This document shows positions 36,278 to 50,200 of a DNA stretch of 64,000 nucleotides, piece by piece. The first letter of the stretch is position 1; every line of letters starts with the position of its first letter. Under the pieces are notes generated by a model. That model had not been told where the DNA came from. It ran no database searches and saw only the letters and a list, made by a program, of their open reading frames with translations. A program made the translations under genes and the position numbers. The DNA comes from Blastobasis lacticolella (taxonomy: Eukaryota; Arthropoda; Insecta; Lepidoptera; Blastobasidae), in contig LR990050.1 of assembly GCA_905147135.1 (NCBI GenBank), positions 5,034,501 through 5,098,500 of the forward strand, written 5' to 3'.

Positions 36278-39200
36278 AGGTATGCACTAAAGATGGAGTA
36301 ACCAGAACGGCTAGCACAAGCGTGCCTGCGACATACCCGCGCCGCGCGAAAACCTTCGTTTCCTTTTCTCATTACTAAGTTAAAATATATAGTAAAATCT
36401 ATGTCGCGCCTTTTCCGCTTGTCGCTCCCGTGCGCGCACTTGTCAGCCCAGAATCAGAATGTTTTACGTCCCTTTTCCAATGCAGCGACCACGGTGAGGA
36501 TTCTGTTTGCTCGCACCCCCCGAGGAAAACGTTTTTCTTATAAAATAAATAACAAGAGAAATCGATCCGCGCGTAATTGATCCCGGAGATGAAAGATCCG
36601 GGGACGCTCGCACTGAGCACGCACTATACCGCACTATAGTTACCAAAGTAGAGCTAGCGAACTATAAGCCATAGTTGGCAGTGGCAACGCTCGCCCCCCC
36701 ACGTGACAGCGAGGGGATACTTAATCCCCTGTCTATTTCAAACACGTTTTACCTCATTCGTTTCGCGTCCGACAAAAAATCTCTTATTAGATTTACTGCG
36801 CCCGCTCGATCGATAATGCGACTGTTTTGATTTTGACAGCCCGCTTAGCGGATTGGGGTGGACGTGCGCTAGGGACGCGCCGGCACAATTCGGAGATCGA
36901 ACGGGTAAAATCGATAAGAAAGTAAAGACCACTTTATAGGTGTGCATATTACGTCAAATAGACACATATCGTCAGTGTGACTCTTTTAATTTGTCTTTTA
37001 CGAATACATTATTGTGAAGTTGAATTAACACTAGTAAATAAATACTTGAGAGAAACAACTTTTAAATAATGTTAGAAGCATTTGAAACCAATATTGAATT
37101 ACTTATAATCCCATTGGATACGATCTGAAACGATTTTTGAATCGATTAAATCGAGTCATTGGGTTACGATGGGTTTAATCGATTCAACGACGAACGGTGC
37201 GGCGTTCCGACCGCGCGAGTGTGCCTCCCGAACCCGACATTGCTCGTATTCCACAGATTTCGACATCAATATGTCATTACCACATGATAAAGACGCAACA
37301 CGCTTTAAATCAATCGCTGCAGCGATAATGATAAAACGATGACGTGTCTGGGAGACGATAACGGTACGCGTAATAAATATCTCGTCTCACCAAATGTACG
37401 GTTTCGGCGTCGAGACGGCTGTCTCGCGGCGTTACAATATCATGGTATCATGGTAACCCGAGATTGAGACGTTTCCGCCCGTGTTCCGAGAACTGTTAAC
37501 ATTACAAATATTTTAATCGGACGACGCTACCGTGCGCAATGCCATAGGAAGGTTAAGTCTGAGTGCTCGTGGCGTTCGCAGGCGACTCGGGAACAGCTCA
37601 CAGCGACACACACACGACACGAGTGATAAATTAAAATAGCCGGCGAGGGGGGTGGACTCCCGCGGAGGCTGCACACATGGCCTTATCGACCGTCGTTTAT
37701 GGGACGAGTTATAAAAATAAGCGTCACGATTACATTGAGTAGCGACCAGAGGAAATATACTCACGGGAATGGGGAAATTATTTTGTGAAATCGCACTGCT
37801 GCATAATGATGTGAAAGAAAACGTTTCAATCGCAGATTCACTTAACTGTAATTTTATTGTGCTAGATAGAGATAACTTGGTTGATATTAATTATTGATGG
37901 TAGTTAGTGAGGTATTGTTTGCTTGTGGCGATGGGATCGTCGCTTCCTTATGGCACGCGGCGCGCGCGTCGTGGCCGGGCGCGCGCGCCGCACGAGCCCC
38001 GCGTGTGACCGCCGCCCGCCGAAATAAATAATTGTCCATTACTGAGCTCGTACAACTGCGGGGGACAGCGATCATTGTGCCCGGTCGGCGTAGGGTTAGC
38101 TAATGAGAAACGATCGATGGAACCTAATGAGCGAAATATGAATTGTATCCTACCTAATTAGGTAATTGATTTTAACAAAACCATAAATAGAATGACCCAT
38201 CTACTTTAAACAGATACTTTTCGCGTTCGTTATATGTATTGACAAATAAATCCATTACGCCCAAACTTGTCCGAAACCATTTACAAATAAGCTTATCGAT
38301 ATAATATGAAAAGCCAATTTAAAATAACACGTCATTTTGTCCGAACAAAATACTCTCCGATGAAATATCACCCACTGAATTATTCAACTGTTTCAATTAC
38401 GAGTTTACGAGCAAAAGCTCTCTGCGTTCGTCCAAAAAGGGAAAAACAAAAAACCGAAATGAATGTCGCGCACCGCAGTCACTGAAATTGGTAAGATAAT
38501 CCGGTATCGAGAGCAAAGTTCGTGTGTATTTATCACTATGGCGACAAAAGGATATCATCTCGAGTTTAGCTGAACGAGGAATAGTGGGAGTGATAACGCG
38601 ATATTTAACCTTGTACGCAATAACAATAAGAGCAGATTTCCTTTCGAGCTGTTTCAAAATAGAACTGTTGGTTGTTTGAAAGGCTGCTGTGCTGCATCGT
38701 GAGAGGGTTGGTTTTAGCTTTCCGAGCGAGCGATTCGATCACCGAATGGGGCCGCCGAAGAACGTGCAGCTCGGCACATTGTAGCGACGCACGGGGATGC
38801 AGGGCGAGGCGGGGTGTGGGGGCGGAGGGGACTGAACCCGTAAAACTAAAAATAGACGGCGGAGACACCACGCCTCTTGGGCTCAACAACACCCTCGTCA
38901 TGCCGTCGTTGTCGCCAGCCCTCGACCCACATCCCGGGCTAATGCTATCGCAGAAGGCTCAAATTCCCGTGTTCCGGAGCGTGGAACCGTTCCACCAAAC
39001 GTTGAAGCTCTTTAGCCCAGGAGATACGCCCGCGGAGCGCCATCGGTGGCATCTGTCACAACAATATGCACCGGAAACAATAAACTGTTCCAACTAAATT
39101 GTTTAAAGCGATTATCGAATATGTTAATAGCTTTCTCCAGGCGCCTCTTGAGATCTTAATATAGTCGGATCGAAAATGAATTGCGCGGCACCGAGTGAAA

Positions 39201-42200
39201 TAAAGCTGTCTCGATTTAATTAAACTAGTTTTATGGAGTGCTACTCGCTGTCATTCTGACAACTAAATTATTTTGGTGGCCTCAGGGTATGGCGGAGATG
39301 CCAACACGTTTTATTCGTTACTGCAGTCGTTTTACAACATAATCGTACGCTATTAGCTCTAATTATTGAAAAACAAATAGGTATTAAACTTTTATTCCAA
39401 TTAGTTTACGATACAAATCATTAGCTGTTCGGTTTATTGCGGCGGCTTATATAAAAAGTTCGTCTACGTCTGAAAAGTTTGTTCGTACAATGCGGGAGTG
39501 TTACGGTAATGCCACGTAATAGAAGGGCTTCTGTTATGGCATGGCGAACAGTTTAAAATTCCTCAAGTTCGCAAAGAACACGTCGCGCCGGTTGCGTCAC
39601 GGCGACATTGGCAACCGGGAGGCTCGCGAGTTTCGCCAGCGAGGCCGCCGGTCTCGAGGCGTCAGGGGATGAAATTACCCAACGCCACGTCACTCGGTGT
39701 TGGCACGAGTTGCAAAAACTTGCCAAGCGGTGCGGTAACACCGCCCGCCACCCCCTGAGGGGAGAAACTCACCAAACACTGCCGTGTTACGCGGATTAGG
39801 TAATAATTTATTTAGCGTTTTCTTTTATTTCCCTCGGAGAATTCGCTGCCAAGTGAGATATAAGTTTCGTTTGATGTTTCGGTACCGATGAGGAAGCGCA
39901 TCAGACTGTTGCGTGCTACTTTTATCTTGTGTTTCTTTTCGGACATCTTATATTCAGTCAGACATAAATATGGTAGGAAAAGATAATAAACGAAAGTTTG
40001 CCTCGACGTGGAGGAAGAGAAACAGCTGACTCGCTAGCTCAGCTGTTATACCATCACAAACATCCTTATTATTATAATCGAATAATAAATCACGCATTCG
40101 GATTAATAGTCCGTGTCAACAGGTGACGGGCGATAGCGACGCATGAGTTGACAGATTGCAATCGGGTCGTAATCAAAGCGACCGGTTGCAGACGCACGTA
40201 GATAAACCGCACGGCTAATTGAGCGGAATAGCCCCTGATATTAGTGCGCCGGCCAGGAGACAAGAGGCGGCGGGCTCGGGTAATGGAGTCTATTGCAAAG
40301 TAGATTAAAAATGCAAGGTAGGTGTAGTAGACCCGGGCGTCAGTTTCCTCCGAACAAGTTGTATTCAATGGATGACACAATTTTCGATTTTTAAATTTTT
40401 TTTGTTCGTATTGTACAGGATTATAAGCCTTATAAGCGGACCAAGTTATCGCTGATGATCGAATAATTGTTTTGTAGTGATTGAACGTTTCATTTTGTCG
40501 ACTGTTGATGAGAATTAAAATACTCAAGATAATAGAATGTACGCAAAACAACTTGTACTTATATTAAAATTTACATGAAATTAGGTATGTACCTAGATAC
40601 AGAGCAATTTCTCATCACTTCCATTTGTAATAACTATTTCACCGCCACTAAGCTTTTGCGGCGGCATTGTCTGTTGTCATATTTATGACCTACAATGTCA
40701 GCTAAATGTTTAATAGAAGAAAACCACATCAATGATGAATTCATTACATAAATTATAATATTGATATGCATACAATACACATACGTCCGATAGATGATCA
40801 ATCCCTACGAACCGTGTATTCTGGCGTCCGCAATAACGAGGTCCGAACGGCAATCCGTTTAATCCGGAATTTGTGAGGTCCTGTAATGATCATACTTCCA
40901 AAACTCCACGTGTCGCGCCGTGACAGACAAAACAATTTACTCTCCAGTAGTGAAAATGAAAACCTCATCAGCAAGCCACCGCGCGCTCCGCCTTGCACCA
41001 CGCGTCGCCCGCCGGCGGACAAAGGGTGGAAGCACCGCGAGTACGCGAGCCGGCGAACTAGGAAACAGCCTCTCTCCACGGGGCAGTATCACGCGGCCGC
41101 GGCACGCGGGGAATGTGAACCGCGCCCGGGAGCGAGTGGCCCTCAAAATTAAAACGACAAACACGACCCGAAGCGATAATTGATGTGTTGATTCTCGTTG
41201 CCTTCGCCTATGAGTGCGGCGAGCGATCCATGTTCCCGGTGGTGTTTGCGTCGGTTGTTTTATGAAATTCCGAGGGCCAGGAATGTAGGCGTCGCGCGCG
41301 CCACTAGAGATCGGGTAATGAAACGCCTTCACTTATGATTGCTTAAGTGTGAGAATTTTCTCGAACAGAAATTTCTTCATTTTGATCTATTACCCACCGA
41401 TACAAAACTGTTTACGCTTTCTCATTTCAGCCATAAGGTCCTCTCGCGGTGGCTCAGGAATGCGTAAAGTCGATAAGAAGCACAGCAATGCTTATTGACT
41501 TACACATTGTTTAGTAATAAATCAAACTGTTTTTGTGTCGTTGACACGCTTAAGTTTACTGGAGTCTAATCAAGGCGTCTTATGGCGAGACTGGATTCTT
41601 TTACCGAGTGTATTATATGGCCGAGGGACTGAAAAACTAAAAGGGCATAAAAATGCTAATGTCTATGCAGTAGGTAACCGATAATGTCACTAGGTATGAT
41701 ACACATCTTGCTTCTTACGAACATATCAATTAAATACGTCTCTCGACAACAACCAGTTTTTGCTATAGCTATCCAGATATTTTTAAGATTTTTATTAAAA
41801 GCAACATCTACTTACTAGATACTTGCGTCAATATCCTTCAATAACTTCGACGTATTAATATCTTGCGTTGGTTGAGAAATATGTAGTACCTCTTTGTAAG
41901 TTGATGACTGTATAGTTAGCTATGCCAGGAACGCACATAGATACTCGGTACCTGCTACTCACCACAGATCGGAAGATAAATCATCCCACACTACAATACC
42001 TGAAAATATTGCCGTGTCATCTACGTCATACACTTTCAGAGAGCCCAGAGAGCACATCTATTATTGGCCAGACTTTATCTAATGCCCCTCTCGTTAAATC
42101 ATAGATTTATCTTTTTTGTTTTCTTTAACAAATGTGCTTTGCTTGATCCAGCTTCAATTATCATAACGCAATTATGGCCGTTAAGTACTCATCAATAAAA

Positions 42201-43768
42201 TAGGTACCTACAGAGATATTCCAATAAGTGATGTATATGAATTTTAGTACTAACACGAAAAAAGCTATAAATTCTGTATTATCTCTATAAAATGTGTATT
42301 TTCTTGTTATTACCTAATAATATTACCTTACCTATACCTAATATTATTACCTTAAACTACTATCAAATCCAAGTGTAGACCTACGGCACTACTTCCCTCC
42401 CCCGTTTTCGGGGGGACCTTCCTAGCAGTTTCTAATCTAATACTGCCCTTGAACGCAACCAGTAACTAACCGATGCGCCACCAGACGCATGAATCTCAGT
42501 CTAAACGCGTTTAGGGTTACCAGATTCGAAAATGAAATCCTTTAGCAATAAAGGTTTCGACATTTTGTGTCAGTGATAGATTAATAAGATACCTAGTACC
42601 CACCAGTTGTCGGGAAGGTTCTAAAGCTTAAGCTCAGGGCGCTGTTGATTAATTTGTATATTTATTTAGCAGTTTAATCACAAAAGATGAATAGAATCTC
42701 AATAATGAAATTATTCCACTGCGCATCACACCGAATCTCGCACACGCATTAGTCAAGCAAAAAATGTATTATTTAAAAATTTGTACATATCTTAAATATT
42801 TTTCTGTTTAGTTTAAAAACTGGCAATTTCAAATTTACCCCGTCCCCCAGGCAATGAGCTAAAACGGCCGAATCAGGCAAATCCCTGTCATCTGGCAACC
42901 CTCGTTCCAACCGGGCGCGCCGCGGGCGCAGCGCACATGCGCTACCGGGAACCGCGTTCGCGCGCCGCTTTCTCCGAAAACTCATTACGCGGGCACGCGT
43001 CACGTAGGGCCCATAACCGGTTTTATTAGGTTCCACTAACGCGCCCTAACTCACCGAGGAGCACGGCCCTTCGCATAGCTCCCACGGAGATTTTTGCCAT
43101 AGTTTGAATTTGAACGTTGTCTCCTATTGCTTGTCGTCACTTACAAATTCGGCAGGCGTCGTGCAGAAGCAGGACATAGAGTTTTGAAGGGTTGGAAAAA
43201 ATGGGCTTTTGGGTTTTAGGTGTACTTAATTCTTTACATAAGTCCTTGCTAGGAAATCAAAATCGAAAAATGTACTACCTAAATAATTCCAAAAAATATG
43301 TCGGCGGGACACAAGAAATACAAACTACGCTAACGGATTTATAAGAATTTTCAGTCAAAAGTGTGGAGTATACATACAGAGTCCTTCAAAATAATCCAAA
43401 AAGTATTCCGAACAATGTTGCCGGGAAACTAGTGTTGAAGTTAAAACTACGTAACTCCAATAAAACGGTGTGCCTAACTGTTAATATCGCTGTACACCAG
43501 GCTTAGCCCGACTCTGTCACCAAACTAGTTGTTTATTTAGGATTGCCGTGGCCTATTTGCCCTAAACTTGTTATTGATATTACTGGCCGAGTTTCACTTT
43601 ACATGTGATAGCGACGGGTGTGCCGTTTAGTATAGGTATTACAGTACATTGCAGTTGTACTCCCGTGGATTTCCAGACGGCAACTCACTGATAACTTTAA
43701 ATTGTTCTTCGGGAGCCGTAAAGAAACAAATCCCGTAACGAGTAGATCTTCGGATTCTACCACAGGAG
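36278..43768. other. Long non-coding stretch with several GC patches
   Basis: 7.5 kb without a recognised mobile element. GC-rich patches at about 37930-38020, 38750-38860, 39590-39770, 40975-41145 and 42890-43000 carry Arg-rich frames on both strands. The longest plus-strand frame, 38672-39097 (141 codons), has no recognised domain. The minus-strand frame 40090-40551 (153 codons) has none either. Inverted repeats at 37137-37187 and a cccccgttttcggggg hairpin at 42399-42415 are noted. Nothing supports a named gene. Confidence 0.45.
37137..37187. repeat. Perfect 14-bp inverted repeat around homeodomain-like words
   Basis: ttgaatcgattaaa (37137-37150) pairs exactly with tttaatcgattcaa (37174-37187) over a 23-nt loop. 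Each arm contains atcgat and taat-type core words (attaaatcga), of the kind bound by homeodomain proteins. It is not linked to any repeat family seen here. Confidence 0.6.
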
Positions 43769-43945
43769 TTCATCATCAACAGCCCACAGTCCACTGTTAG
43801 ACTTACGCCGTCTCCACGTTAATGGAGAGTTTTCTCATTATTTCCACGTCTGGTTGGCAGAGTGGAGATATCGCTGTCCATTTTCTGGCCTATTCAGGTT
43901 ATCCTCATTTAGTCCGGTAAATCGAAAGGGTTGGTACGGCATGCT
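43769..43945 (+). mobile_element. catcatcacag-family repeat, diverged copy
   Basis: The blocks catcatcaacagcccacagt, ccactgttagactta, atttccacgtctggttggca, gagtggagatatcgctgtcc and attttctgg match, in order, the better copy at 61830-62075 (catcatcacag...ccactacaggactttgg...aatctccacgcttggcaggcgggttggagatc...gctgcccattttccag). It ends near cgaaagggttggta, like the ggggttggtgcta at 62045. No coding part was found. Confidence 0.6.
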
Positions 43946-46029
43946 TGGAGAAATCTCCATAAAAGGACCGGAATCGTTGTTTTCTAAACAGCCTCCTCGA
44001 AACATAAGCAATTTCTTCACAATCCTACTAATAGAGAACCTACTTGTATAAAGTTTAGATAAAACACGTGGTTTTAGATACTCACAAAGTTAGAACTCAA
44101 TACATTGAAAGAAAGAATTCACCGCATGGCATGCTATGGAACACTCGTATTCACAAATTGTCAATTAATCAGTGTAAGGTTGGAAATTAGACCGCACCAA
44201 CCAAGCGGGGCGAGGGGCGGCCTGCAACGCAAATATTAGTTGATTGTACTGAGCAAACCTCGGGGGATCGGTTATCGCAAGTTCGGAGATTCTCAGCTCT
44301 CGGCCCCGCGGGAGGCTGCCGTTGTTTCGAATTGCCCGTCCGATATAATTGATAAGGACAACTGGCGAGGTTAATCTTACCGCTAAGCTTGGGTAGTTTG
44401 CGTCGACTATTGCCATATTGAAAACTAGTCTTGAACTAGGAAATTAAGTCCTCTATTTGACGTACTAGACGAGAACTTTGGTTTTTTGGTCTTTGTTAAT
44501 AAAAACGCCGTTTATGATTTGCTTTGGTTTGTAGTCGATAACTTACATAAATAATAATGGACAAAATAATTAGGTAGCGGGTATTTAAGGTAAGCAATTA
44601 TGCAGAGCCTAAATGTCATCTTTTCGAATGTCACACACATCCGAAGTGGTTTTGCGAGCGCTCGCAGCCAGTCGCCGCCACAAAGCCTTGTCGCGGAGAC
44701 CGCGTATTAGCGGGTGCTCGAAAGCAAAAGTACCAGAGTTGCATAGCAGGCGCGAAGGTCTCGTAGGCTCGGCGCGGGGCAGACGGCCGCGGGGCGCGCG
44801 GGGTGGATCGATACCCCGCCGCATTGTTGCCGGCCGCCCGCGCCCCCCGCCCCCGCAGCCGCGCGCCCGAAATTCGCCCCATTTGATCCCGCGAGCGAAT
44901 CAATCGCTTTTGTTGCAGTAACCCGATGCAAGGGCCAAGTGGCGCACAATGCGTCGTCGCATGTTTAATTTGACACGCCAATGTCGGCCTTACGGCCAAG
45001 ACTGCACGGATGCCCTACGGTAGTATGATCAGCTGTGAAGGTAAACGGATCTACAACAAACAGCAGCTGTTTAACTGTCTCGCGAGGAATGTTAAAACAC
45101 GCATTGTTCGTAAAGCCAGTGCATTTTACTAAAATAGAGAGAAACCAATGTCTTTGTTCCAACGGAAATCTGAACATGACTTTAATATCAGTTAGCATGC
45201 CTTTAAAAAGCCAGTTTGCTAGGTAGGTATAGAAGGTGGTGGCGAACAAATGTATGCTTTTACGTATTTTATAGTCATGTTTTTCAATAACAGTGTTGTA
45301 AACCAATTTATTTTCAACCAGAAACAAAGGAGTGCACCGAGTTTCATATGTAACTTTACTATGCTTTGTTTGAACTTTACTAGTCGCTATATTTTAAAAT
45401 ACTCGCTGGCTGGGTTAAAGAACTTTGTAATGTGTGTTTGGTAAACTACAAGAGAGAATAATAAACACCACGCGAAAAATAAAATGCGTGGCATGAGAAT
45501 ACGTAGGTATTATTGGTGGGTATACCTCGTCGTCAAATGTGTTAGTCATAAATCGAAAACGTAAAGCAATAATAATTGCATATTTGCCTTGGCTACTAAT
45601 TAACTTCGAACCTATATGTATGACCCACCAGGTGCAGTTAAGGTCTAAACTCTAAACCCTAGAATTCTATGGTCCGTGTTTATGTTTATTGCTGCACATT
45701 ACATTAGTCATATATCATTCGGACTTTAACATCTTCGGTGTAAGATCTGTGCAACGTGAATCTCGAAAGGCTGGCAATATCCCAGATTATAATATTGCAG
45801 CGAAAGGTGTGTCGGTGGGTTGGTATATTTGCTGTTGTTTGGCTAAGTAATTTTTGTTTTTATATTACAAAAAAATAGTTTTCGAAATACTGCACTTTTA
45901 TCGTAGGTAGGTAGGTGAAAATATTATTATGTGAAAAATATGATTGACGGAATATAAAAGTAAACGAAGATTATTACACACCATTACTACTATTTTACTA
46001 TTTACTGTTTTACTATTTTAACATTATGA
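43946..46029. other. Non-coding stretch with a GC patch
   Basis: A GC-rich patch at 44640-44900 yields overlapping frames on both strands (plus 44613-44921, minus 44609-44999) with Arg, Ala and Pro bias and no motif. The minus-strand frame 44965-45327 (120 codons) is AT-rich and hydrophobic in places but unrecognised, and the plus strand is also open there. I do not call a gene. Confidence 0.45.
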
Positions 46030-46148
46030 AGAATCAGTCAAATATAGAATCAGTCAAATGTAGAATCAGTCTAATGCAGAATCGGTTCATATATAGAGAA
46101 TCGATCAAATGCAGAATCGGTCAAAAGTAGAATCAGTCATTTGTAGAT
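46030..46148. repeat. 16-bp minisatellite, about seven units
   Basis: Seven tandem units of agaatcagtcaaatgt with small changes (cagtc/cggtc/cgatc, aatat/aatgt/aatgc) run from 46030 to 46148. One unit has a 3-base expansion (cggttcatatatag). No frame runs through it. Confidence 0.85.
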
Positions 46149-47160
46149 TAAACGCTATTATTTACACAAAACTGCGGGTAACAACAGTTTTCGACACAAT
46201 AAGGTAACATATATTAAAGCTTTGCTATAGAAACAGGATTTTACAGTCAAAACAATATGTGGAAAAAATATTTTCGAGATTAGAACTAAACAAAAAGAGA
46301 GAAGAGAAGTAGGTGATTATTTTATTGCGGCTAACGTAATGACGGCGTGACTCCCCCTACCCAGTCGAACCACAACATTTCCAAACCATTCCGATGAAAT
46401 TGTCGCTCCAGCAGATCAGATTTACAAGCTTATTTATATGCGGCATTTCTTATGGCCCTCGTTTCCCGTTACTTTGCATTTCGGGATGAAATGGTCCGTC
46501 TCAGTTTTTTAGCTAAGAATAACGGGAACCGTTACAAAACGGCTCGCCCTCCCGCTCCCGACGCGGGCGCGTCTACTTGGCACATTGTTTGTTCCGAGAA
46601 ACATTAATATTTCAACAGATGCAAAAGCAATGGGTCGCCGGCGTGGTCAGGTATAGTTTTGAAAGCATTCTTTTTATAGAAAGCTCGCAAGAGACGCTGA
46701 AATGTTAACATTCAGTCATCCTTGGCTATTACCGCGATTATTCATTATTCATCTTAGCGTCCATCCCGGCTTTCCTACTTTTCCTCTTCGACTGCGACCG
46801 GTCTTCAGCATTCTCACCGTAAGCCATTGGCTCTCGCGTTCGATTCACTACTCATCATTCATTATAGGTATCTAATTTTATTGCCTAAATCAATTCTTTC
46901 AAAACCTGAACCGTATCCCAGTCTCGATACGCCATTGAAACCCAATACTTCGACAGAAACCGTTAAAACGCGTGGTCTTGTAAGCGAGAACAAGCGAGGG
47001 CGACCAAATTGAGATAGTGCCGCGCGAGGTTATCAGCGACGCAATAAATATGCGCAGACGCCGGCCGCGGACGGCCCTCTGCGCAACCGTGCCACGCGCT
47101 GGCATGGCCGGAGTGCTATTGGCGTATGGGATTCTATTTAATAATATAAATACAAGTTGG
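46149..47160. other. Non-coding stretch, no gene recognised
   Basis: Frames at 46827-47012 and 46899-47355 overlap on both strands and carry no motif. A GC-rich patch lies at 47020-47115, directly before the SINE tail. Confidence 0.45.
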
Positions 47161-47247
47161 ATCACCCATACCACAAGCTTTGCTTACTTTGGGGCTAGAT
47201 GGCGGTGTGTGAATTTGTCCAAGCGTATTGATTATTTTTATTTAAAT
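47161..47247 (+). mobile_element. SINE 3' module, truncated copy
   Basis: The sequence reads acccataccacaagctttgc, ttactttggggctagatggc, ggtgtgtgaatttgtccaag, then cgtattgattatttttattt. It is the same module as at 12600-12675 and 55099-55195. Less of its 5' part is left than in the 12.6-kb copy. Confidence 0.7.
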
Positions 47248-50200
47248 AATGAATATTTAGCTTTGAGCCACATGCCAATAATCGTTCACATATCTAACAC
47301 TATCCTATCACCACAGAAATCAAAAGAACACAAGCTTATAGATTGGATTTCGTAAATATTTCTTCTCAAGAACTATCCTATACAAATTAGTTATCATCGC
47401 TTAGATCTCAGAATTTACAATCACGACTACAATTTATTTTATATTTATATGCAGATCTATAACTGAACTAAAAGTATCACCGAATATATTTCTAATTGAA
47501 GAGATACTTTCTTAATAATAAGCAAAAAGCTAAACGCGTGATACGACAAGGGTTTTTCTATGAGCAACGCGTTCCAATTTGGTCTGTGTCTGTGCAAAAA
47601 AAATGTTTTGAACGGTCCTGGCCTTAACTTCGTTTTTGTTTAATTTGAATTACTATCGTAATAAAATAAGACAGAAGACCGGACAACGTTTTAGCGTCCC
47701 AGAATGTTTTCATTTAAAGTTGTGTCAGATTAAGCTAAAAGATTAGATTATTAGATTTTAAAAAAGAAAGTCAAAATTGATAGCCAGTCTGCGAATGCAG
47801 ACTGAACAGTTTAACAGTTAAAATTGTACTTTCTTGAGTCATAGTTACTTACAAACGGAAGATGCTAGAGTACGGTGCTGGGCATAACACATACCTGAAA
47901 CAAAACAAACATAGGACAACAGTTAGTTTTTATCGTAGTCGTGGGCCATACATTCATCAGCATATTTCACGTTGGAGCCAGTAGAGTGCCAGCTTAACTT
48001 ATTCGCTCCCAACACGAATGGTTTCCTGATACAGTTGCGTTAATCATTTCGCTGGCCGAGTTGGAATCTTTATAGTAATGGTTTATGGTATTTATGCATG
48101 TTTCTTACGAGTTTCAACCTTATTTTGTAAACCACTGCAATAGTTTACAAAACAGTTCGATAAGATGATTAATCAATTGATGTTAGTGTAGGTTAGTTAT
48201 GGCATTTTATTTAACCTGGAAGTTCACTTTGTCTACCAAAACTTCAAGAGGTTGTTGTGTGTAGCCTTGCTATCTACAAAATCGTAACGCATTCATCTTA
48301 ACTACATATCATCTTCTTGGACCATTATTAAAATAATGGGTAAACAACAGCACAAGCCGATACGAAAATCAAATCAATGAGACGAACCCGTCGAGCGAGC
48401 CCACTCAATGTAGAGAGGCACAGCATTTCGTATAACTGCAAACACGCGGCCGATTGCACGGGCGCCGATTACAATCCGAGTTGTACTACGGGTACCTAGT
48501 CGAGCGTAGTTATATCGCCGATCCGATAGTGGCTGCGCAGTGTAACTGTTGCTATAACATCGTAACATCGGCCACACGCCGCCGCGGCCGGCGAAAACTG
48601 ACCTGCCGCAACGTACATTGATACTTCAATGGGCGCAACGCACCGCGCCGGCACGGTAGCCGCGGCGACGGGCTAATCACCCGCGTTTGCTATGCGGCTA
48701 GTTTGAGCGCATCTAATTTGCATATGTGGAGGGTTTCAAGCGGGTAGAGAGATGTCGAGATACATGACACGCGAATACACACAGTCTGTAAAGAGTTTTA
48801 CGTAACTGAGGATGTTATTAGTCGTCAGAGCAAAACAAGTACAGATTTATGATGGGGATAATTGAAACCCGCCATCATAATCAGTACATTACAAACCGAA
48901 AACTCACGAGTTCAACCACATTCAGACGAAAGAGCTTTACCCTAGCAATAATTGCGAATGAATATTCAGTTAATAGTTTTGTTTACATTCACACCTGTAC
49001 GACCGGTGGCTACTTAGGAGCCCAATTACAGGGCATAGTAATACCCGTGTAACGGAGAGCGTATCTTCGGCTAAGAGCTATCGCCGCTAATACGAGCCTC
49101 TCTATCGCTGGTAATGACACATCCACAGGCACTATGCCGCCTGATTATACACTTAAGAGGAGGTTGGGCTGGATGGGTGCCAGTTGATTGATGGCGCGCA
49201 TCGGCCGCGACTCGGGCGTTCCAAGCGGAATCGCCCGCCGCTTTTGACGTTTTCATTGCCAGCGCACCGACCGATGGTGATAAACTACGCTTTTATGAGG
49301 GTACCGCGAATCATTAGGATGCACTGCGCTGCACTCCAGCTTGTGATGTCACGTCTTTTGAGAAGCGGCTGTAAATTACTAACGCAATGACCGGCGAATG
49401 GTACCCCACCGTCTAACTAAATTGTACGTGGAATTCTAATGTTGCACTAGTGACCAAGTTACTAAATAACAAATGGGTTCACAATGGAACTCGGCTCAAT
49501 GTTGGCTCCTGTACTAAACTACAAATGCAAATTTGTTTCTGAACCAAGTTTTACAATGTGTACCAAATGAAACGTTTAACGTTGAAATTTTAGGAGGTAG
49601 GCAAGTAAGGTAGTAGGTAAAATCGGGACAAGTAACAAATCATGATGTGATTCAAATAATAAATCTTTCTTTTCAAGACGCAGTCGTCTAGCTAGGTGAT
49701 GATAATTTACTACGCATTAGCGCGGTTGGAGTTTAGCCAACTTCCTCATTATGTAATTGTCAGTGTGTCATATTTTACCCTTCACACACAATTTCAGCTC
49801 TATGAATCTTGCTTGTGATTTCGCATTTAATAAGTAGTCCTACTACACCACATGGCCATTGCACTTACTTTCTGGCGCCTTGAATAATTCCAGCGGAATA
49901 CATCTGATGCGTAATCGAAATAAAAAACAATGGGGCTGCAATTAAATTAACATAACGTAAAAAAAGTACAGAATTAGCATATACTTAATGTTATTGTTGT
50001 CCTCATTATAATGCAGTTGTAAATTTTGAAGTCTGATTGTAGCGAACACGACACCGATTTCCTGCGCGAGGTCGGTGTCGCGGACGCGTCATTGTGTCCT
50101 CGATTTGCATAATTAAATAACATTATGCATTCATTCGCCGTCGAGCCCCGCGCCCCGCGCGAAACAAAGCCTCATCGCGGGCATCGCAAGAAAAAACTAA

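Noticed and set aside
38672..39097. 141-codon plus-strand frame
   Set aside because: No recognised domain, no splice or promoter support, starts in AT-rich DNA and passes through a GC patch. The opposite strand has open frames too.
40090..40551. 153-codon minus-strand frame
   Set aside because: No motif, mixed hydrophilic composition, no start context or neighbouring exon.
42316..42352. taataatatta...taatattatta inverted repeat
   Set aside because: AT-only words in AT-rich DNA. Arms of 11 bp of this composition are expected by chance.
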